NCBI GenBank assembly: GCA_950097015.1
Contig: CATNEN010000038.1
Coordinates: 3,183,501 to 3,247,500, forward strand
Direction: 5' to 3'
Source of the DNA: Macrostomum hystrix
Taxonomy: Eukaryota; Platyhelminthes; Macrostomidae
DNA length: 64,000 bases
Below the pieces are notes generated by a model, which ran no database searches, was not told where the DNA came from, and saw only the letters and a program-made list of their open reading frames with translations. Position numbers and translations under genes: made by a program. Numbering within the stretch: position 1 is the first letter of the stretch; each line of letters begins with the position of its first letter. This document shows positions 57,001-64,000 of the stretch, piece after piece.

Positions 57001-59587
57001 GCACCATGATTTCGCTGGCGTAGTACTTCATGGGCGTCAGCTTCCGCCCATTCGCCATCTGCAGCTCTGGGTGCCAGCCGTCCTCGCCATTCGGGAACAG
57101 CAGCACGTACTCCAGAGGGTCGTAGGACCGGTGGGTCTCGGATATGCGCTGGACTTCGCCTCCGCGCAGTCGAATCACAACGTCACGGCTTGTCGGTGCG
57201 TCCTCGGAACCACCGACAACCAGGATGCCAACCTCATTGGCAGTAGGGAGATTGTAACGCCTGGGAATGAACAGGAATGGAATTGGTACAGCAGGTACTT
57301 CACAGAATCAACTGCACAGACTGAACAGTATAAGTGCAGGCGAAATAGGATCCCAACCAGCAGCTCCATAACACAGCTCACTCACCGAATGTGCTCCCCA
57401 GCTGGTCGTCGGTCCGGGTGAATCACAATTCGCGCATCTCCCAGCTCAGGGTCGCCACTGATCCGCTGAGCAGCAGCTCGCAGGCTCTGCACATAGCCGT
57501 TGCACTCGTGCAGCACAGTTTGCAGCAGCTCCAGCAGCTCCGGCTTCACCTTCTGGCTGAGGCTCAGGCGGCTCTCCAGCTCGCGGTCCGTGAAGTACAC
57601 CTGCCAGCCATGCGGCACGGCTGAGGTGTCGGCAAGCAGCGGCCCCATGTTGTGATGCAGCTGGCCGCTGATGATGAAGCTGGGACTCCAGCCAGGCACC
57701 AGTCTGAGCCTCGCACCCAGAGATGTCAGGTGCAGCACAGAGTTGTAGCTCCTGATGTTAGCCAGGAACTCTGCACTGAGGCGGTGCTGCCCCGTGTACA
57801 GATCTGCCAGGACCTGCGGCATGGAACGGGTGGGCAGCTTCACCTTGCCCTTGGCGCAGCAGAAATTGCTCGTCTCCTTGGCCCACAGCAGGGCGCCGCA
57901 GTCATTGCAGGCGCGGTTCATTGGGCCGCATTGGTGAGCCGGGGCTTCTGGCATCACCGGCTCGGCATGCCTGTGAGCAGGGTTTGAGTAGGGGTTGAGC
58001 AGAGTTTATTAAGAGGGTACATTGATTTGATTGACATTGCTTTCCATGCTAGTGATTTATTTGTGTCAGCAGATTAAACTGATTTAAACGAATAAATGCA
58101 AAATAACAAAAGCAAGTTACTCACATCTGCTCAGCCTGTGCTCCAGTGTCAGCACATGAGCTGGGGCTGTCAGCTGGCATCGCTCTCGGGCCCTTGGCTT
58201 TCTTGGCCCTCTTGGCAGGAGTTTTGCTTGCTGCCAAGCTTGGAAACTCTGCATCTGAAAGGGCTTGCAAAGGCTCTCGAAGTCTCAGTGACTCGTAATG
58301 CTCATGGCGCAAGAGCACGCGCACAATCGCATTAGGAGGATAGAGATTAGCCCTGAAATACTGCATCACATTACCATTGGCCTGGTAAATGACCAGGTCC
58401 ACATTAAAGCAGCGGCTCAACAAAGAGGCAACTTCGTCTGAAACATAAGTGCCTGTTTGAAAAGAGGAACTCACAATGTCATCAGCACTCTCAGGTGCGA
58501 TGAGGCCATCTGCAACCAACTGTGGCATGAGTTCTGCAACACGGCAAGACAAATCCTGCCGCAAGGAGGCTGCGTCAGTTTCTAGCGGGGTTCCACGCAG
58601 CTGATCACACACAGCATAAAAGAAGCAATTGCCATCACCAATAATAGGGATTACCTGCAACTGCTCAAATGGTACAATAGCTTCCATACATTGCTGCTGG
58701 GTGTCCGACCTAAGTTGGCAATGCAGTGAAAATAAAGCACAGCTGCATTTACAGAATTTTTAAACCAATTGTTGGACTGCAGGTTAAGTTACTCAAATCT
58801 ACAGCAAAAAAATCAACACTTATGAGGCGATTTAGAAAAAAACTAAATAAAACCATAATTATGTTATGTAACGTTATTTTATAGAGCCTCATAAAACTCA
58901 CTTGGAAACCAAAGCTCCACGGCGACGAATCTGCTCGGCTTCCAGTCGGGCAGCCCGCTCTGCCTCAGTCTCAGCATCTCTGCGCTGAGCATCCCGCTGC
59001 TGCTGTTCCTCCAGTCGGGCAGCTCGCTCTGCCTCAGTCTCAGCATCTCTGCGCTGAGCATCCCGCTGCTGCTGTTCCTCCAGTCGGGCAGCTCGCTCTG
59101 CCTCAGTCTCAGCATCTCTGCGCTGAGCATCCCGCTGCCGCTGTTCCTCCAGTCGGGCAGCTCGCTCTGCCTCAGTCTCAGCATCTCTGCGCTGAGCATC
59201 CCGCTGCCGCTGTTCCTCCAGTCGGGCAGCTCGCTCTGCCTCAGTCTCAGCATCTCTGCGCTGAGCATCCCGCTGCCGCTGTTCCTCCAGTCGGGCAGCT
59301 CGCTCTGCCTCAGTCTCAGCATCTCTGCGCTGAGCATCCCGCTGCCGCTGTTCCTCCAGTCGGGCAGCTCGCTCTGCCTCAGTCTCGACATCTCTGCGCT
59401 CAGCGATCCGCTGCCGCTGTTCCTCCAGTCGGGCAGCTCGCTCTGCCTCAGTTTGAGAGGCTCGCTTCTCAGCCATTCGCTGACGTCGTTCTTCCAAACG
59501 GACCTCGCGATCGGCCTCGGATTCAGCTTGTCGCCGTCGCTTGGCATCGCGACTTTTCTTCAAACTGCTTGCGCCGCGTCGAACCAT
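53280..59587 (-). CDS. Helitron Rep-helicase (RepHel) with OTU domain, 9 exons
   Basis: Rolling-circle transposase. It is expected to nick the element ends (HUH Rep), unwind it (PIF1 helicase) and act in the nucleus. Nine exons with GT-AG borders and matching phases give about 1821 residues. Domain order: charged 23-residue repeats (1-228), OTU-type Cys protease (230-380, DGNC near 257), Helitron N-terminal Cys region, Helitron-like N domain (DPLEYVLLFP...), HUH motif PHVHF, Tyr pair in KYVIKY, PIF1 with Walker A APAGTGKT (about 1378), Walker B VWDEIS, GDFRQLLPV and YTALSRAKN. The start at 59587 puts MVRRGASSLKK first, a typical basic Helitron N-terminus. The OTU module lying N-terminal is less usual. 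No inactivating change was seen, so it may be functional. Confidence 0.93.
54116..54512 (-). CDS. RepHel exon 8: PIF1 helicase motifs II-III
   Basis: Acceptor TTTTTCGCCAG, donor GTAAGC. FKIPVRL continues from TAHST. Contains VRLIVWDEISMTNRKDLEAV (Walker B D-E) and GDFRQLLPV, a PIF1/Helitron helicase signature. Confidence 0.94.
54590..55611 (-). CDS. RepHel exon 7: Rep-helicase linker and Walker A
   Basis: Acceptor CCTTTGCCCAG, donor GTGCGT. Starts VHNRFPAVIRLCVH. Encodes the linker and the helicase start with LTAEQMAIYEAV and DAPAGTGKTFLLEVLL (motif I), then ASSGIAATLLPGGQTAHS. Confidence 0.93.
55712..55991 (-). CDS. RepHel exon 6: Rep catalytic tyrosines
   Basis: Acceptor CCAATCACCAG, donor GTAATT. 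WVVPYNPDLLLQFACHLNVE leads to VKYVIKYLMKNGD. The two Tyr four residues apart are the Helitron Y2 pair. ARYIGPMEAVNTILAFE ends the exon in phase 0. Confidence 0.93.
56061..56403 (-). CDS. RepHel exon 5: HUH Rep nuclease motif
   Basis: Acceptor ACTCGCCTCAG, donor GTGAGT. GLPHVHFLLWL is the metal-binding H-x-H. Then HGPCGELNPACPCMENGKCS and KSFPKDFQPVTL, followed by GYPFYRRR. Confidence 0.94.
56491..57260 (-). CDS. RepHel exon 4: Helitron-like N domain
   Basis: Acceptor CATTCCCAG, donor GTGAGT. RRYNLPTANEVG starts the exon. Then SYDPLEYVLLFPNGEDGWHP, LFQQYLVDMAAKIE, PRYLMERLQDAMAYV and FGKPDLFVTATCNPKWPEI, all hallmarks of the Helitron Rep N domain. Ends EYQKRG. Confidence 0.94.
57386..57970 (-). 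CDS. RepHel exon 3: Cys-rich Helitron N-terminal region
   Basis: Acceptor CTGCTCACAG, donor GTGAGT. CNDCGALLWAKETSNFCCAK is the C-x-x-C...CC-x-x-G-K-V motif of Helitron proteins. It is followed by NIRSYNSVLHLTSLGARL and the GQLHHNMGPLL and QVYFTD segments. Confidence 0.92.
58125..58709 (-). CDS. RepHel exon 2: OTU protease-like domain
   Basis: Acceptor CCAACTTAG, donor GTGAGT. Contains IIGDGNCFFYAVCDQLRG with the OTU D-G-N-C nucleophile, and RHEHYESL with a candidate catalytic His near the domain end. Then a basic linker, AKRAKKAKGPRAM. Deubiquitinase-like; role in transposition unknown. Confidence 0.9.
58902..59587 (-). CDS. RepHel exon 1: basic N-terminus and 23-residue repeats
   Basis: Starts MVRRGASSLKKSRDAKRRRQ and then has about eight units of the type AETEAERAARLEEQRQRDAQ plus RRD (69 bp each). 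Central copies are almost identical in DNA. Likely a long charged helix. Comparable ETPEQ-type repeats are known at Helitron protein N-termini. Donor AA|GTGAGT overlaps an in-frame TGA that would be used only if unspliced. Confidence 0.88.
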
Positions 59588-60179
59588 GATTGAGAACTGA
59601 AAAGTAAAATGAAATGATAAGTTGAGAGATAATGAAAGGCTTGAAAGAGAGATAGGTTGTGAAATTTGGATTTGAATTTCGATGTCTGAAGAATCAGATA
59701 AGGAGCCTTTATAAACCACACTAATTTGCAAGCTATATATCATCACAGTGGGCTGAATCGGATATTATCTTAAGACCTAGGGTAAAAATCGATAAAACGG
59801 ACCTCTGACCGCTTGAAATCTTAAAAACCGATGGAATGGGGTGAGGGCTCTCCAGCCCGTGCGTGCACATTTGGGGGCAAGAGGGGGAATAATGTACATT
59901 GCCTGCGCCAGCCTAGAATAGCCGGTAAGGACTTGGATTGGGTAGGCCAGTGCGCCCAAATTTCAATATGATAGCGTCTAAGTTATCTCAAAGGCCTTTC
60001 ACGTCTCTAAACTCTCAACTCTAAATTGATGTGAAAAAATGCGTCCACTGACCGATTACCACACGATGATAGTCTTGAGTCTTGATGAAACTTGTATGTC
60101 ACTGTTGTGCCTTGAAATCTGACAGTGCTGTGCTTTCGAATCAGTCATTATTGTCTTAAATAAATATCATTGTATATTT
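59588..60179 (-). other. RepHel 5' leader, unique part
   Basis: About 590 bp between the start codon and the 23-bp array. No other coding region was recognised. Contains the TATA-like box. Confidence 0.6.
59706..59713 (-). promoter_or_regulatory. TATA-like box upstream of RepHel
   Basis: TATAAAGG on the minus strand, about 120 bp before the proposed ATG at 59587. The position is suitable for a short 5' UTR. Assigned by sequence only. Confidence 0.35.
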
Positions 60180-61080
60180 ACAAATTCGGAGCCTATGTAT
60201 CTATCAATTCTAATTTCTGAGCCTAGATTTCAATCGATTCTGTGCCTAGATACCCATCGATTCTCAGCCTAGATTTCAATCGCTTCTGGGCTTAGATATC
60301 TTTCAATTCTGAGCCTAGACATCTATACGTGTATTCTGAGCCTTGATTTCAATTGATTCTGAGCTTAGATATGTATCGATTCTGAGCCTAGATTTCTATC
60401 GATTCTGAGCCTCGATAACTATCAATGCTAAGCCTAGATTTCTATCGATTCTGAGCCTCGATAACTATCAATGCTGAGCCTAGATATCTATAAAAATGTT
60501 GAGCCTAGATATCTATAAAAAATGTTGAGCCTAGATATCTTTCAATACTGAGCCTAGATAACTATCAATGCTGAGCCTAGATATCTATAAAATGTTGAGC
60601 CTAGATATCTATAAAAATGTTGAGCCTAGATATCTATAAAAATGTTGAGCCTAGATAACTATCAATGCTGAGGCTAGATAACTATCAATGCTGAGCCTAG
60701 AAATCTATCAATGCTGAGCCTAGATAATCATAAAAAATGTTGAGCCTAGATAACTATCAATGCTGAGCCTAGATATCTATCAATGATGAGCCTAGATATC
60801 TATCAATGCTGAGCCTAGATATCTATCAATGCTGAGCCTAGATATCTATCAATGCTGAGCCTTTAGATATCTATCAATGCTGAGCCTAGATATCTTTCAA
60901 TGCTGAGCCTAGATATCCATAAAAATGTTGAGCCTAGATATCTATCTTCTATCTATGCTGAGCCTAGATAACTATCAATGCTGAGCCTAGATATCTATCA
61001 ATGCTGAGCCTAGATATCTATCAATGCTCAGCCTAGATATCTATCAATGCTCAGCCTAGATATCTATCGATTCTGAGCCT
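60180..61080 (+). repeat. 23-bp satellite in the autonomous Helitron leader
   Basis: About 38 copies of GAGCCTAGATATCTATCA plus ATGCT, more diverged at the left end. Same unit as the 3.2-kb array of element 8, so this is probably the source or a shorter state of it. Confidence 0.95.
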
Positions 61081-61685
61081 GGATTTGTATTTATGCTATT
61101 TGGCTGTGTCATTGTTGTGCCTGGGATTCGGTTCGGTTCGCTTCGCTCTGCTAGAAAAAGGCCGATCACTTGGATCAATTCAGTTCTCAGCTGTAGCCTT
61201 TTGGTGTATGATGTGAATATGCTATTTGATTGAAAAAAACTCAATAAATAAATAAATAAAATAATAAAATATCACACTGCCAGCAGTTAACAGAAGCCAG
61301 CTCAGCCTGTGCACATTGGGCAGTAATTATCTCGCCAGTGGGGTTGACACAGCTATGCACATTTGGGTGAGAAATTTCTTATCAGTACGCTCGCCTAACA
61401 AAACTGGCCCTGATGCAATCATTAAAAATTGGCACTGGAGCCTCACTGTGCACAAGCTGAAAACAAGAATGCATTAGAAAAGCCTATTTAAAACAGTTTT
61501 TCGAATATTTAATCCCCTTGGCAATGGAATTAAGCTTAATAAAATTACGTGTACCGATTCCGGCCCATTTGTGATCTTTTGGCGAAGGAATTTTGAAAAT
61601 CGGTTGAGCCGTTCGGGAGCTAGTCGATTGCAAACATACAAGCAAGCAAGCAAGCAAGCAAGATTTTCATTTTTAGTATATTAGA

Positions 61686-62025
61686 CTAGCTGCCTTCGCT
61701 ACCCTCTGGGTAGCCTCCCTGTGAGTTCTTATCAGTACGCGCGTGCGTTATCAAAACTGGCTCTGATGCAATCATTAAATTTGGCACTGGAGGCCTCACT
61801 GTGCACAAGCTGAAAACAAGAATGCATTAGAAAAGCCTATTTAAAACTGTTTTTTGAATATTTAATCCCCTTGGCAATGGAATTAAGCTTAATAAAAATA
61901 CGTGTACCGATTCCGGCCCATTTGTGATCTTTTGGCGAAGGAATTGCGAAAATCGGTTAAGCCGTTCGGGAGCTAGTCGATTGCAAACAAACATACAAGA
62001 TTTTCATTTTTAGTATATTAGAAGA
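61686..62025 (-). mobile_element. Helitron element 10, short non-autonomous form
   Basis: 340 bp with type-B 3' hairpin and CTAG. 5' end TCTTCTAATATAC. Confidence 0.87.
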
Positions 62026-62364
62026 CTAGCTGCCTTCGCTACCCTCTGGGTAGCCTCCCTGTGAGTTCTTATCAGTACGCGCGTGCGTTATCAAAACTGG
62101 CTCTGATGCAATCATTAAAATTGGCACTGGAGGCCTCACTGTGCACAAGCTGAAAACAAGAATGCATTAGAAAAGCCTATTTAAAACAGTTTTTCGAATA
62201 TTTAATCCCCTTGGCAATGGAATTAAGCTTAATAAAAATACGTGTACCGATTCCGGCCCAATTGCGATCTTTTGGCGAAGGAATTGCGAAAATCGGTTGA
62301 GCGGTTCGGGAGCTAGTCGATTGCAAACATACAAGCAAGCAAGATTTTCATTTTTAGTATATTA
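62026..62364 (-). mobile_element. Helitron element 11, short non-autonomous form
   Basis: 339 bp, type-B 3' end. The 5' end begins TAATATAC without TC. Confidence 0.86.
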
Positions 62365-62706
62365 CTAGCTGCCTTCGCTACCCTCTGGGTAGCCTCCCTG
62401 TGAGTTCTTATCAGTACGCGCGTGCGTTATCAAAACTGGCTCTGATGCAATCATTAAATTTGGCACTGGAGGCCTCACAGTGCACAAGCTGAAAACAAGA
62501 ATGCATTAGAAAAGCCTATTTAAAACAGTTTTTCGAATATTTAATCCCCTTAGCAATGAAATTAAGCTTAATAAAAATACGTGTACCGATTCGGGACCAA
62601 TTGTGATCTTTTGGCGAAGGAATTGCGAAAATCGGTTGAGCCGTTCGGGAGCTAGTCGATTGCAAACAAGCAAGCAAGATTTTCATTTTTAGTATATTAG
62701 ATTAGA
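62365..62706 (-). mobile_element. Helitron element 12, short non-autonomous form
   Basis: 342 bp, type-B 3' end. 5' end TCTAATCTAATATAC, with a duplicated TCTAA. Confidence 0.87.
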
Positions 62707-63041
62707 CTAGCTGCCTTCGCTACCCTCTGGGTAGCCTCCCTTGAGTTCTTATCAGTGCCTTATCAAAATTGGCTCTGATGCAATCATTAAAATTGGCACT
62801 GGAGCCTCACTGTGCACAAGCTGAAAACAAGAATGCATTAGAAAAGCCTATTTAAAACAGTTTTTCGAATATTTAATCCCCTTGGCAATGAAATTAAGCT
62901 TAATAAAATTACGTGTACCGATTCCGGCCCAATTGTGATCTTTTGGCGAAGGAATTGTGAAAATCGGTTGAGCCGTTCGAGAGCTAGTCGATTGCAAACA
63001 TACAAACATACAAACAAGATTTTCATTTTTAGTATATTAGA
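62707..63041 (-). mobile_element. Helitron element 13, short non-autonomous form
   Basis: 335 bp, type-B 3' end with the CCTTGAG variant also seen in element 6. Canonical 5' TCTAATATAC. Confidence 0.87.
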
Positions 63042-63394
63042 CTAGCTGCCTTCGCTACCCTCTGGGTAGCCTCCCTGTGAGTTCTTATCAGTACGCGCGT
63101 GCGTTATCAAAACTGGCTCTGATGCAATCATTAAAATTGGCACTGGAGGCCTCACTGTGCACAAGCTGAAAACAAGAATGCATTAGAAAAGCCTATTTAA
63201 AACTGTTTTTCGAATATTTAATCCCCTTGCCAATGGAATTAAGCTTAATAAAATTACGTGTACCGATTCGGGCCCATTTGTGATCTTTTGGCGAAGGAAT
63301 TTCGAAAATCGGTTGAGCCGTTCGGGAGCTAGTCGATTGCAAACAAGCAAGCAAGCAAGCAAGCAAGCAAGATTTTCATTTTTAGTATATTAGA
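63042..63394 (-). mobile_element. Helitron element 14, short non-autonomous form
   Basis: 353 bp. Longer because of a (CAAG)n run before the 5' terminus. Type-B hairpin, 5' TCTAATATAC. Confidence 0.87.
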
Positions 63395-63721
63395 CTAGCT
63401 GCCTTCGCTACCCTCTGGGTAGCCTCACTGGAGTTCTTATCAGTTCGTTATCAAAACTGGCTCTGATGCAATCATAAAAATTGGCACTGGAGCCTCACTG
63501 TGCACAAGCTGAAAACAAGAATGCATTAGAAAAGCCTATTTAAAACTGTTTTTCGAATATTTAATCCCCTTGGCAATGGAATTAAGCTTAAAAAAAATAC
63601 GTGTACTGATTCGGGCCCATTTGTGATCTTTTGGCGAAGGAATTGTGAAAATCGGTTGAGCCGTTCGGGAGCTAGTCGATTGCAAACAAACATACAAGAT
63701 TTTCATTTTTAGTATATAAGA
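63395..63721 (-). mobile_element. Helitron element 15, short non-autonomous form
   Basis: 327 bp, with the shortened CACTGGAG variant also found in elements 4 and 5. 5' end TCTTATATAC. Confidence 0.87.
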
Positions 63722-64000
63722 CTAGCAATTTGTGCCCCCCTTTGGGGAGCTTAAACCTAAAGGCAACTTTGAAATTATGAAACAATTTTGGTTAGTCAAT
63801 AAAAAAATGTATAGCAGCTAACGAAGTTCAGTATTTAAACAAACAAAAATGTAAACTTTTATTGACGACCTAATAAAATGAAATAAAATAAAATCTCTTT
63901 TATTGATGCTCCTTTGTCCTTTACCATACAAATCTAGACAGTCCCTTGTCCAAATATATACTGATTTAGGTGCTGATTCAGATGCATCTGCAGAAATCGC
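63722..64000 (-). mobile_element. Helitron element 16: 3' end of a second autonomous copy
   Basis: The last 279 bases look identical to 51595-51873, the 3' end of element 9, including hairpin and CTAG. The rest lies outside the window. Confidence 0.88.

Larger units (their letters stand above)
51595..61685 (-). mobile_element. Helitron element 9, autonomous, 10.1 kb
   Basis: 5' end TCTAATATACTAAAAATG at 61685. 3' end is hairpin GCTCCCC-AAA-GGGGGGC, 8 nt, CTAG at 51595. From 5' to 3': terminal region and leader with a 23-bp array, TATA-like box, the 9-exon Rep-helicase gene (59587-53280), then a 1.7-kb 3' region with two tandem duplications. No stop or frameshift was found in the gene. Confidence 0.92.
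30388..64000 (-). mobile_element. Head-to-tail concatemer of at least 16 Helitron-type elements
   Basis: Every unit lies in the same orientation: 5' end to the right, 3' end to the left. On the minus strand a unit begins at TATACTAAAAATGAAA, preceded by TC in 11 of 15 junctions. It normally ends with a hairpin (7-bp stem, 3-nt loop), 8 nt, then CTAG. The next unit's CTAG touches the previous unit's first base, with no spacer. Junctions on the plus strand: 34245/34246, 41777-41779 (shared TAG), 42116, 42446, 42788, 43119, 47773, 51594, 61685, 62025, 62364, 62706, 63041, 63394, 63721. At the host edge (30387/30388) CTAG is followed by T on the minus strand, the usual Helitron target context. 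The block continues past the right edge. Confidence 0.9.

Noticed and set aside
54595-57421. Plus-strand frames opposite RepHel (up to 300 residues)
   Set aside because: Antisense shadows of a GC-rich coding region with clear minus-strand motifs.

Overview
The window is animal nuclear DNA. It holds two spliced host genes, both on the minus strand: an alpha-integrin and a p38-type MAP kinase. It also holds tRNA-derived SINEs, a mariner transposon, many minisatellites, and a very large block of Helitron (rolling-circle) transposons. The GT-AG introns, the integrin and the TGY-motif MAPK make it metazoan. The species cannot be fixed from the sequence. A divergent integrin plus extreme tandem-repeat load would suit a lophotrochozoan or a free-living flatworm, but that is only a guess.

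Layout. 1-3.7 kb: short tandem repeats, a mariner element with about 205-bp inverted repeats and one in-frame stop, and a SINE. 3.76-26.36 kb: the alpha-integrin gene in 13 reconstructed exons (about 1147 residues: signal peptide, beta-propeller with three Ca-binding loops, thigh, calf-1, calf-2). All splice phases agree. The transmembrane/cytoplasmic end was not found and probably lies beyond the left edge. Most of its introns carry their own minisatellite or SINE. 26.4-28.6 kb: AT-rich intergenic DNA and a 20-bp array. 28.7-30.33 kb: the p38-like kinase in 3 exons (357 residues), with the TGY activation motif split across an exon junction and a glutamine run near its end.

30.388 kb to the right edge: at least 16 Helitron-type elements in one orientation, joined head to tail with essentially no spacer. 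Read on the minus strand, each starts TC...TATACTAAAAATG and nearly all end in a 7-bp-stem hairpin, 8 nt, then CTAG. Three (elements 1, 2, 7) carry kilobase arrays of an 18-bp and a 23-bp satellite. Ten (3-6 and 10-15) are about 330-350-bp short forms. One (8) is a deletion derivative made mostly of a different 23-bp array. One (9, 51595-61685, 10.1 kb) is autonomous and encodes an apparently intact 9-exon, about 1821-residue protein: 23-residue charged repeats, OTU protease-like domain, Helitron N-terminal Cys motifs, HUH Rep nuclease with paired Tyr, PIF1 helicase. The 3' end of a second autonomous copy starts at 63722. The first 279 bases, up to the window edge, look identical to element 9.

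How it fits together: the 10-kb element can supply the Rep-helicase in trans, and the short and satellite-bearing elements share its 5' terminus and hairpin-CTAG architecture. The concatemer stops 54 bp upstream of the kinase start codon, so Helitron DNA has replaced whatever lay further upstream there. The long open frames in the 18-bp, 27-bp and similar arrays are by-products of repeat periods divisible by 3, not genes.
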